Assembly (NCBI GenBank): GCA_964552325.1
Contig: CAZKHA010000073.1
Span: forward strand, 1-15,266
DNA from: CAZKCK01 sp964552325
Lineage (GTDB): Bacteria > Bacteroidota > Bacteroidia > Bacteroidales > TTA-H9
Direction of reading: 5' to 3'
Length of the DNA: 15,266 bases
A program made the translations under genes and the position numbers. Positions 1 to 6,374 of this stretch are shown here, in pieces (the stretch's first letter is position 1; each line of letters opens with the position of its first letter). Under the pieces are notes generated by a model. That model saw only the letters and a program-made list of their open reading frames with translations, was not told where the DNA came from and made no database searches.

Positions 1-19
1 TGAACTATTGTCATTACTT

Positions 20-1108
20 TCATTTCTGGGCCTCCTTCCATTTAAGGAATTTTTCGTGTTCCACTTTTTGTTTTTTTAAATCATCGGGCATATCCACGTA
101 TAAGTATTTGAATACATCTTCAAGCGGATAGGGTTGGTAGTTCTCAGCCTCTGTAAACTGGCGGTCAACTTCTTTTTTGTATTCAGCCACAAGTTGTTCT
201 TCAGTAGCTGCATCATAGAGGTTTTCACTCACCAAGTGTTTACGTAAGCGGTCAATAGGATCGGTGCATGCAAACGACTCTTCCTCTTCTTTGGTGCGGT
301 ATTTAGTTGGGTCATCCGATGTGGTATGGGCTCCACGGCGATACGTCATTGCTTCAATCAGTACAGGGCCATTGCCGGCTTTTGCATGTGCTGTAGCTTC
401 TTCCAAAGCACGTGTCATGGCAAAAATGTCGTTACCATCCACCTTTATCCCGGGAATGCCATAAGCAACCGATTTTACAGCGATGTTAAGCGAACGGGTT
501 TGCTTTTTGAATGGAACCGAGATGGCAAATTGATTGTTTTGAACAATAAACACTACGGGTGCTTTCCAAACGGCTGCAAAATTTACGCCTTCGGCAAAAT
601 CACCATGCGACGTTCCTCCATCGCCCACCACAGCATAAACCACGCTGTCTTCGTTTTTATATTTGGCTGCATAGCCAATACCTGCTGCAGTTATTATTTG
701 CGAAGCAATGGGAACCGAGATCGGGGCAATATTCTGAGCGTTTTTAAAAACAGTTCCGTCTTCATAGCCCATAAAATAAAGGAAGATTTCTTTTAAGGTT
801 GCGCCCTTGGCAAGCCATGCGCCCATTTCACGAAAAGCAGGCACAAACCAATCTTGGTCGCGCATCACAATGGCTAAACCGCCAGAAATGGCTTCTTGGC
901 CATAATTGGGTGGAAACGTGTACATTCTGCCTTGCCGCTGAAACGAAACAGCCATAAAGTCGGCCGTACGCGCAAAAAGCATATCCTTATAAGCTTTAAC
1001 GAGCCTTTCAGATGTTATAGCTGGCTTCCAAGCTGGGTTCACGATTTTTCCATCGTTGTCCATTACCTGAAAAAGCTTGTCATCCAATGGATTATATTCT
1101 TTAAACAT
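20..1108 (-). CDS. pdhA: Thiamine-diphosphate-dependent 2-oxoacid dehydrogenase, E1 alpha subunit (pyruvate dehydrogenase type)
   Basis: Alpha subunit of an alpha2beta2 E1 enzyme, which decarboxylates a 2-oxoacid on thiamine diphosphate and passes the acyl group to the lipoyl E2 of the cytoplasmic dehydrogenase complex. Seen in the 362 residues: the thiamine-binding motif runs from GDGG (162-165) to NNQFAIS (191-197). The conserved loop RRGAHTTSDDPTKYR (257-271) carries the histidine and the region that is phosphorylated in mitochondrial enzymes. The N-terminal part (LFQVMDNDGKIV, then FQRQGRMYTFPPNYGQEA at 56-73) resembles Gram-positive PdhA by memory, so pyruvate is the favoured substrate. 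The HTTSDD loop also resembles branched-chain enzymes, so a BkdA-type role is possible. Length is normal. No E1 beta gene lies beside it in the window; one could lie beyond base 1. It is read after dnaK, but a terminator between them suggests its own promoter. Confidence 0.9.
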   Translation of the reverse strand: MFKEYNPLDDKLFQVMDNDGKIVNPAWKPAITSERLVKAYKDMLFARTADFMAVSFQRQGRMYTFPPNYGQEAISGGLAIVMRDQDWFVPAFREMGAWLAKGATLKEIFLYFMGYEDGTVFKNAQNIAPISVPIASQIITAAGIGYAAKYKNEDSVVYAVVGDGGTSHGDFAEGVNFAAVWKAPVVFIVQNNQFAISVPFKKQTRSLNIAVKSVAYGIPGIKVDGNDIFAMTRALEEATAHAKAGNGPVLIEAMTYRRGAHTTSDDPTKYRTKEEEESFACTDPIDRLRKHLVSENLYDAATEEQLVAEYKKEVDRQFTEAENYQPYPLEDVFKYLYVDMPDDLKKQKVEHEKFLKWKEAQK

Positions 1109-1162
1109 GAGTGAGGTTTTAATTTAAGTTACCTTGTAGGCTGTTTTAAAATAAATGGTTGT

Positions 1163-1176
1163 TCCACATGTGTGGA
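1163..1176. promoter_or_regulatory. Short inverted repeat upstream of the E1 alpha gene
   Basis: TCCACA and TGTGGA face each other across a 2-base spacer, 55 bases before the E1 alpha start codon. The position would suit an operator, but the arms are short. No convincing -33/-7 pair was found near it on the minus strand; the closest is TAGCTTTC at 1201-1194, one base off the -7 consensus. Treat as a possibility only. Confidence 0.2.
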
Positions 1177-1289
1177 CATATTCTAAATAACAAGAAAGCT
1201 ATGTAAAAGTTCAACATGAGTTAACTTATACCCTTAAAGTTGTTGAAAGAGGCTTGCAGGGGAAATGTGTTTGCAATCCGAAGGTTTGC

Positions 1290-1324
1290 TGCGAAAAAGA
1301 AAAAAGCCACCAATTGGTGGCTTT
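1290..1324 (-). terminator. Intrinsic terminator of dnaK
   Basis: The arms AAAGCCACCAA (1303-1313) and TTGGTGGCTTT (1314-1324) form a perfect palindrome. In the minus-strand transcript the hairpin is followed by a run TTTTTTCTTTTTC, the expected U-tract, 24 bases after the dnaK stop codon. With no unpaired centre, a few central A/T pairs would open to form the loop. It separates dnaK from the downstream E1 alpha gene. Confidence 0.85.
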
Positions 1325-1347
1325 GTATAGAAACTATATTGTAGTAC

Positions 1348-3246
1348 TTATTTAACTTCTTCAAAGTCAGCATCCTCAACGGTTCCATCTTTTTGGTTTC
1401 CACCTTGTGCTGCGCCAGGGCCGGCATTAGGGTCGGCTCCAGGTTGGGTATTCTTGTACATTTCCTCGCTAGCTACTTGCCAGGCTTGGTTTAAGCGAGC
1501 TGTAGCAGCTTCAATCGACTGAATATTCTTTGAAGCATGGGCTTCTTTGAGCTCTGCTAGTGCACTCTCAATAGGTGCTTTTTTATCGGCAGGGATTTTG
1601 TCGCCATACTCTTTCATCTGTTTTTCGGTTTGGAAAATCAGGCTATCGGCATGGTTTAGTTTGTCTATTTCTTCGCGTGCTTTACGATCCGACTCAGCAT
1701 TGGCTTCGGCCTCGGCTTTCATTCGTTTGATTTCTTCATCAGATAATCCAGATGAAGCCTCTATACGGATTTGTTGCGATTTTCCAGTGGCCTTGTCTTT
1801 TGCTGAAACATGTAGGATTCCATTGGCATCGATGTCAAAAGTTACTTCAATTTGAGGAACGCCACGTGGGGCTGGCGGAATTCCATCAAGGTGGAACCTT
1901 CCAATACTCTTGTTTTGGCTCGCCATTGGGCGCTCGCCCTGCAAAATGTGGATTTCGACAGTAGTTTGGCTATCGGCAGCCGTTGAGAAAGTCTCTGATT
2001 TGCGGGTAGGAATCGTGGTGTTTGATTCAATAAGCTTGGTCATCACGCTTCCGAGGGTTTCGATACCCAGCGAAAGAGGGGTTACGTCGAGCAATAATAC
2101 GTCTTTAACTTCACCGGTAAGAACTCCACCCTGAATAGCTGCTCCAACTGCAACAACTTCATCGGGATTAACGCCCTTGGATGGGGTTTTGCCAAAAAGG
2201 TTTTCAACAACGCGTTGCACCATTGGCACACGGGTTGAGCCACCAACCAAAATCACTTCATCAATTTCAGATGCGGTCAGTCCGGCATCTTTTATCGCCT
2301 TGCGGCAAGGTTCAACAGTTCGTTGAACTAAATTATCAATCAACTGCTCAAATTTTGCCCTTGAAAGTTTTTTAACCAAGTGCTTCGGAACGCCATCCAC
2401 AGGCATAATGTAGGGCAAGTTGATTTCAGTTTCGTTTGAGCTTGAAAGCTCTATTTTTGCCTTTTCGGCTGCTTCCTTCAAACGCTGAAGTGCCATAGGA
2501 TCTTTGCGCAGGTCAAGGCCTTCTTCTCTAATAAACTCATCGGCCAGCCAGTTAATAACCTCATGGTCAAAATCATCACCACCCAAATGGGTGTCTCCAT
2601 TGGTTGATTTAACTTCAAATACGCCTTCGCCCAGTTCCAAAATCGAAATATCGAAAGTGCCTCCGCCTAGGTCGTAAACGGCAACTTTAATATCCTTGTT
2701 CTTTTTATCGAGACCATAAGCCAATGCGGCTGCTGTGGGCTCATTAATAATACGTTTAACCTTAAGTCCAGCAATTTCGCCAGCTTCTTTGGTTGCTTGG
2801 CGTTGTGAGTCGCTAAAGTATGCAGGAACTGTAATAACGGCTTCTGTAACTTCTTGGCCTAGATAATCTTCAGCGGTTTTCTTCATTTTTTGAAGCACCA
2901 TAGCCGAGATTTCTTGTGGCGTGAATTTCCGGTCATCAATCTGTACCCTTGGTGTGTTGTTTTCGCCCTTAACTATCAAATAGGGTACGCGCTTAGTTTC
3001 TAATGTTACCCTGTCGTAGGTTTCGCCCATGAACCTTTTTATCGAAAAAATAGTCTTTGTGGGATTTGTAATAGCCTGACGTTTAGCAGGGTCACCAACT
3101 TTGCGCTCACCATTTTCGGTAAAACCTACTACTGATGGAGTTGTGCGTCTTCCTTCACTGTTTGGAATAACTACTGGCTCATTGCCTTCCATAACGGCTA
3201 CACATGAGTTGGTAGTCCCAAGGTCTATTCCTATAATTTTTCCCAT
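1348..3246 (-). CDS. dnaK: Chaperone DnaK (Hsp70)
   Basis: ATP-dependent Hsp70 chaperone that works with DnaJ and GrpE in the cytoplasm to fold and disaggregate proteins. All 632 residues follow the family plan. The nucleotide-binding domain (about 1-380) has phosphate-1 IGIDLGTTNSCVAVMEG (5-21), phosphate-2 DLGGGTFDIS (192-201, with the catalytic-loop threonine at 197) and the adenosine motif ILVGGSTRVP (332-341). The linker DVLLLDVTPL is at 382-391. The substrate-binding beta domain spans about 392-500 and the helical lid about 501-600. A Gly/Pro/Gln-rich tail (601-620) ends in an acidic EDADFEEVK. ATG at 3246 gives the canonical MGKIIGIDLG start. dnaJ and grpE are not in the window. The gene has its own terminator, and its 326-base upstream region holds a sigma-54-like element and a direct repeat. 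Confidence 0.99.
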   Translation of the reverse strand: MGKIIGIDLGTTNSCVAVMEGNEPVVIPNSEGRRTTPSVVGFTENGERKVGDPAKRQAITNPTKTIFSIKRFMGETYDRVTLETKRVPYLIVKGENNTPRVQIDDRKFTPQEISAMVLQKMKKTAEDYLGQEVTEAVITVPAYFSDSQRQATKEAGEIAGLKVKRIINEPTAAALAYGLDKKNKDIKVAVYDLGGGTFDISILELGEGVFEVKSTNGDTHLGGDDFDHEVINWLADEFIREEGLDLRKDPMALQRLKEAAEKAKIELSSSNETEINLPYIMPVDGVPKHLVKKLSRAKFEQLIDNLVQRTVEPCRKAIKDAGLTASEIDEVILVGGSTRVPMVQRVVENLFGKTPSKGVNPDEVVAVGAAIQGGVLTGEVKDVLLLDVTPLSLGIETLGSVMTKLIESNTTIPTRKSETFSTAADSQTTVEIHILQGERPMASQNKSIGRFHLDGIPPAPRGVPQIEVTFDIDANGILHVSAKDKATGKSQQIRIEASSGLSDEEIKRMKAEAEANAESDRKAREEIDKLNHADSLIFQTEKQMKEYGDKIPADKKAPIESALAELKEAHASKNIQSIEAATARLNQAWQVASEEMYKNTQPGADPNAGPGAAQGGNQKDGTVEDADFEEVK

Positions 3247-3293
3247 GTTATTAGTGTTAAAATTTATTCTTTTAATTTATTGATTGCCCTCAT

Positions 3294-3310
3294 TTCAATC
3301 ATTGTGCCAA
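3294..3310 (-). promoter_or_regulatory. Candidate sigma-54-like (-24/-12) promoter for dnaK
   Basis: On the minus strand the sequence TTGGCACAATGATTGAA matches the RpoN pattern YTGGCAC-N5-TTGC, except for A in place of C after the -12 G. The GG and the -12 G are 10 bases apart, as required. A start about 12 bases further would leave a leader of roughly 38 bases before the dnaK ATG. The missing C and the lack of a visible activator site keep confidence low. No good TAnnTTTG element was found in this gap. Confidence 0.3.
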
Positions 3311-3338
3311 AGACTTATTAGGGCTAAATCATTGTGCC
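3297..3338. repeat. 12-base direct repeat upstream of dnaK
   Basis: AATCATTGTGCC occurs exactly at 3297-3308 and again at 3327-3338, with starts 30 bases apart, close to three helical turns. The copy nearer dnaK overlaps the sigma-54-like element. Paired phased sites of this kind can be operator halves, but no known heat-shock operator such as CIRCE (TTAGCACTC-N9-GAGTGCTAA) is present. Confidence 0.5.
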
Positions 3339-3521
3339 CATTAGTGCGGTTTAACCTTTCCGTTAGTATTGTTTTGTTAGTAAATGCTTGTTAAATAGTA
3401 GTTTGTATTCGTGTAATGATATCAGCATTTGTGACAAACCAGTTTCGCTGCTATGACAAAACGACAGTGCTTTATCGGTGTTTTTCGAACGATTCATGCA
3501 AAATGAGCAGTTGACCTAACC

Positions 3522-3551
3522 AAAAAATGGCCACCTGACAAGGTGACCATT
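3522..3551 (-). terminator. Intrinsic terminator of the DUF4249-like gene
   Basis: In the minus-strand RNA the arms AAUGGUCACCU and AGGUGGCCAUU pair over 11 positions, with one U-G wobble, around the loop UGUC. The U-tract is six residues (UUUUUU). Read on the plus strand the same position is a C-A mismatch, so the hairpin is best formed by leftward transcription, which fits the lipoprotein gene ending 22 bases upstream. Confidence 0.85.
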
Positions 3552-3572
3552 GCCTTTTTATTGGATAGTGGC

Positions 3573-4643
3573 CTACTTATTGGCGGCGGATAATTGAAAA
3601 CTGCCATCAAGTTGGTTGAACCTGCTTACGATGTCTGCTTCCATATTGGGGCCAATTTTCGCCATTCTTGTTTTTTGGTAACGGCTTGAAAAAATGCCTA
3701 GTCCATTTTCAATGTTTGTGTACTCTGGGCGCTCCTGAACAATCCCTGAACTTGGGGCATTAACGTCGAGGTAGATGTTGAATTCGTCAGCTATTACAGT
3801 AAAAATCAACTGAATGCGGTAAGCCTCGCGTTTAATGTTCGTATTAAAAGGTATCTGATTTGCAAGGGTTGTGTGAAAACTACTCCCTTTAAAACTAGTT
3901 TCAAATTCTTCGGTACCATCCGTACGATCTGATTTGAAGGTGCCGAGTGCGAAATCGCAATACTTGATAACAGTATCGGTAGAATTGGTGAACTCTTTAT
4001 AATAGAATCGGTAAATAGCCTCCGACCGTTTGCCGTTTTTGGCAGCTTTCCATTTTACAGAATTGCTGCTTTCAGAGTCTTTTATGTTGATTATAGGGTT
4101 GTTCGGGTTTATGTTGGGTTTCGAAATACTGAAGTCGCTCACCAATGGAGTAAACGATTTGATTTCGGTGCCCCGCTTTATGTTTTTAACCACCAAGTAA
4201 AAGGTTGAGTTGGGGTTTAGCCAGATAGTGTCTTTCGAAAAATCGTCAATACCAAATTTTGAATAAGGAAGTGTTTGATAAACAAGTAACTGAGGTCTGT
4301 TGGGGTTGTAGAACACACTTGAGGTGTCATATTGACGATCAATCCACACGGGTTTTAGTTGGTAACTTTTCATGAAGGCGCCCAAGTAATACTCATCGAT
4401 TCTTGCCCTAATGATGGCTGTATCAAAGTTTATAGAATCAGGATTTTGCGCATACTGCAGAGCATTGCCATCGCCCAAAAAGGCCTTGTTTATTCGAATG
4501 TTTTGTACTTTTTGGTTCTGCGATACCACACCATATATAATGGTAGTCTCTTCCCAATCGGCCGTAAGGTCGAAATCAGTTTCGCATGCCTGAAAAAACA
4601 ATGAAACTGCAAGTGACAATAGGATGTAAAGTTTGGTCTTCAT
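3573..4643 (-). CDS. DUF4249-like lipoprotein
   Basis: Predicted cell-envelope lipoprotein of 356 residues. The N-terminus is a lipoprotein signal, a charged MKTK then a hydrophobic stretch ending in SLFFQAC, with the lipidated cysteine at 20. The mature part starts ETDFDLTADWEETTIIYGVV, and the C-terminal segment contains YTNIENGLGIFSSR (308-321). This resembles the closing motif of the Bacteroidota DUF4249 family, beta-rich proteins often encoded beside TonB-dependent receptors. The family call rests on memory of these end motifs and is moderate. No receptor gene is adjacent: dnaK lies downstream and panB is divergent. Substrate and role are unknown. It ends at its own terminator, so it is probably a single-gene transcript. 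Confidence 0.85.
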   Translation of the reverse strand: MKTKLYILLSLAVSLFFQACETDFDLTADWEETTIIYGVVSQNQKVQNIRINKAFLGDGNALQYAQNPDSINFDTAIIRARIDEYYLGAFMKSYQLKPVWIDRQYDTSSVFYNPNRPQLLVYQTLPYSKFGIDDFSKDTIWLNPNSTFYLVVKNIKRGTEIKSFTPLVSDFSISKPNINPNNPIINIKDSESSNSVKWKAAKNGKRSEAIYRFYYKEFTNSTDTVIKYCDFALGTFKSDRTDGTEEFETSFKGSSFHTTLANQIPFNTNIKREAYRIQLIFTVIADEFNIYLDVNAPSSGIVQERPEYTNIENGLGIFSSRYQKTRMAKIGPNMEADIVSRFNQLDGSFQLSAANK

Positions 4644-4691
4644 GCTGCAAAATTAAATATATTTCCTGAGAGCGGCTTAATTATGATTCAT

Positions 4692-4725
4692 TTTGGCCTT
4701 GGTTAGTTTAAAACCCATAGCTTTG
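4692..4725 (+). promoter_or_regulatory. Bacteroidota-type promoter of panB
   Basis: TAGCTTTG (4718-4725) is an exact match to the -7 element TAnnTTTG. A TTTG at 4692-4695 lies 22 bases upstream, within the reported 17-23 base spacing of the -33 element. Initiation a few bases downstream would give a leader of about 25 bases before the panB ATG at 4758. It lies in the 114-base gap shared with the divergent lipoprotein gene. Confidence 0.6.
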
Positions 4726-4757
4726 CACCTTAAATTCTTGAACAAGTTTTTACTTAT

Positions 4758-5582
4758 ATGGAACAAAGATTTGATTCTCAGAAATATACAAAAATTACAA
4801 CGCACGTTCTTCAAGAAATGAAGCACCGAAGCGAAAAGATAGCTATGCTTACGGCGTATGATTTTTCAATGGCTGGAATTTTAGATGCAGCATACATTGA
4901 TGTAATTCTTGTTGGCGATAGCGCCTCAAATGTAATGGCTGGCCACAAAACCACCTTACCCATAACCCTTAACGAGATGATTTATCATGCCGCTTCGGTA
5001 GTTAGGGCTGTACAACGTGCGTTGGTAGTGGTTGATCTTCCGTTTGGTACATACCAAGGCAATTCTAAGGAAGCATTAAATTCGGCTATTCGCATCATGA
5101 AAGAGAGCGGGGCCAATGCAATAAAAATTGAAGGGGGAAAAGAAATCATCGAGTCAGTAGATCGCATCCTTTCGGCAGGCATTCCAGTAATGGCGCATTT
5201 AGGGCTAACGCCTCAATCAATACATAAGTTTGGTACTTATGTAGTTAGGGCTAAGGAGACCGACGAAGCGCTTAAGCTTAAAGAAGATGCCGTTTTATTA
5301 GATAAGGCTGGGTGTTTTGGCATTGTATTAGAAAAAATCCCTGCAGCACTTGCAACGGAGGTAACTCAATTGGTTAAATGCCCCACCATAGGTATTGGTG
5401 CCGGACATGGCGTTGATGGCCAAGTGCTGGTGCTGCACGATATGTTAGGCATTACAACCAAATTTTCGCCCAGGTTCTTGCGCCGATACCACAATTTGTA
5501 TGAAGAGATTAAGGGTGCAGTGCAGACCTATATCAACGATGTAAAACTTGTTGATTTCCCAAATGACCGTGAACAATATTAG
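4758..5582 (+). CDS. panB: 3-methyl-2-oxobutanoate hydroxymethyltransferase (ketopantoate hydroxymethyltransferase)
   Basis: Catalyses the first committed step of pantothenate and CoA synthesis: transfer of a hydroxymethyl group from 5,10-methylene-tetrahydrofolate to 2-oxoisovalerate, giving ketopantoate, in the cytoplasm. The 274 residues are a full TIM barrel of the usual length. Visible family residues are LTAYDFSMAG (31-40), the metal ligand Asp in VGDSASNVM (D54), the second Asp in VVDLPFG (D93), KIEGG (123-127), AHLGLTPQ (146-153) and the catalytic-base glutamate in LEKIP (E192). GIGAGHGVDGQVLVLHDMLG spans 212-231. The start is the first in-frame ATG, about 25 bases below a good promoter. 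panC and panD are not adjacent. The next gene begins 86 bases downstream with no hairpin terminator between, so readthrough is possible. Confidence 0.98.
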   Translation: MEQRFDSQKYTKITTHVLQEMKHRSEKIAMLTAYDFSMAGILDAAYIDVILVGDSASNVMAGHKTTLPITLNEMIYHAASVVRAVQRALVVVDLPFGTYQGNSKEALNSAIRIMKESGANAIKIEGGKEIIESVDRILSAGIPVMAHLGLTPQSIHKFGTYVVRAKETDEALKLKEDAVLLDKAGCFGIVLEKIPAALATEVTQLVKCPTIGIGAGHGVDGQVLVLHDMLGITTKFSPRFLRRYHNLYEEIKGAVQTYINDVKLVDFPNDREQY

Positions 5583-5668
5583 TGTTTTTTCCAACAAGTG
5601 GCTTTGGTTTATATGCATAAGTTAAAACAAGGGTCCACGTATGCTTGGCAATTATAACCAGTTTTGAT

Positions 5669-6361
5669 ATGTTGAATCTTTCTGATCGCATCTTGTTTGA
5701 AGACAATCATTTGATTGTAGTGAATAAGCTCTCATCGGAGATAGTGCAAGGCGATAAAACGGGCGATAAACCCATGAGCGATATAGTGAAAGCTTATATC
5801 CGCCAGAAATATGGAAAACCTGGAGAAGCGTTTTTGGGTGTGGTGCATCGTTTAGACAGGCCTGTTAGCGGAGCAGTGATCTTTGCCCGGACCAGCAAAT
5901 CTCTTGCAAGGCTAAACAATATGCTGCGCGAGCATAAAATCGAGAAAGTGTATTGGGCCGTAGTAAAAGACAAACCTGCAAATGAAAGCGGGAAATTGGT
6001 GCATTATCTGAGCCGAAACGAGAAACAGAACAAAACCTATGTAAACGATACAGAAGCAAAAGATAGGTTAAAGGCTGAACTGGAGTATCGCCAATTGGCA
6101 CAAAGTGATAATTATTTCTTATTGGAAGTAAAACTCTTAACCGGACGCCATCATCAAATACGGGCACAACTCGCCCACATTGGTTGCCCAATAAAGGGTG
6201 ACTTAAAATATGGGTTTCCACGCTCAAACACAGGTGGTTTTATTCATTTGCATGCCCGTAAAATTGTCTTTAAGCATCCTGTAAAAGATGATGTAATATC
6301 GCTTGTTGCACCAACGCCTCTCGACCCAGTTTGGGATTATTTTCAAGCATTGCTAACCTAA
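5669..6361 (+). CDS. RluA-family RNA pseudouridine synthase
   Basis: Isomerises specific uridines in rRNA or tRNA to pseudouridine. With the ATG at 5669 the protein has 230 residues and no S4 domain. The family signature is VVHRLDRPVSG (58-68) with catalytic Asp 63. It is followed by SKSLARLNNM (77-86), EKVYWAVV (92-99), LLTGRHHQIRAQLAHIG (157-172) and IKGDLKYG (175-182). The open frame extends upstream to a TTG at 5645, adding eight residues (MAIITSFD), but the ATG gives MLNLSDRILFEDNHLIVVNK, which matches the usual beginning of these proteins, so I chose it. The exact target site cannot be read from the sequence; RluA-family members lacking S4 modify various tRNA and rRNA positions. It ends 13 bases before the next gene and is probably cotranscribed with it. 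Confidence 0.95.
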   Translation: MLNLSDRILFEDNHLIVVNKLSSEIVQGDKTGDKPMSDIVKAYIRQKYGKPGEAFLGVVHRLDRPVSGAVIFARTSKSLARLNNMLREHKIEKVYWAVVKDKPANESGKLVHYLSRNEKQNKTYVNDTEAKDRLKAELEYRQLAQSDNYFLLEVKLLTGRHHQIRAQLAHIGCPIKGDLKYGFPRSNTGGFIHLHARKIVFKHPVKDDVISLVAPTPLDPVWDYFQALLT

Positions 6362-6365
6362 GATT

Positions 6366-6370
6366 GGAGG
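6366..6370 (+). promoter_or_regulatory. Shine-Dalgarno site before the HExxH/propeller gene
   Basis: GGAGG, unusually clear for this phylum, lies four bases before the ATG at 6375, in the 13-base gap after the pseudouridine synthase stop codon. It supports that start and co-transcription of the two genes. Confidence 0.5.
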
Positions 6371-6374
6371 TTGG

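Larger units (their letters stand above)
3247..3521. other. Gene-free region between dnaK and the lipoprotein terminator
   Basis: No open frame here looks like a gene. Besides the direct repeat and sigma-54-like element near dnaK it holds a duplicated GTTAGTA (3362-3368 and 3376-3382) and an odd palindrome GGTTTAACC (3348-3356). Most likely this is the dnaK promoter region, about 275 bases long, which is generous for this phylum. Confidence 0.5.

Noticed and set aside
326..796. A 156-codon plus-strand frame opposite the E1 alpha gene.
   Set aside because: It lies wholly antisense to a well-supported gene, its translation is cysteine- and histidine-rich without family motifs, and no start signals are seen.
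3297..3338. The repeated 12-mer upstream of dnaK as the start of a CRISPR array.
   Set aside because: Only two copies, the unit is too short, and there is no further repeat-spacer pattern or cas gene.
4648..4655. TAATTTTG on the minus strand, an exact TAnnTTTG match just above the DUF4249-like start.
   Set aside because: It is only four bases from the ATG, so the transcript would start at or inside the start codon, and no TTG lies at the -33 distance. The sequence is AT-rich enough for a chance match.
5645..5668. TTG start for the pseudouridine synthase, adding eight residues.
   Set aside because: The ATG at 5669 gives the usual family N-terminus; the extra residues match nothing and no ribosome site precedes the TTG.
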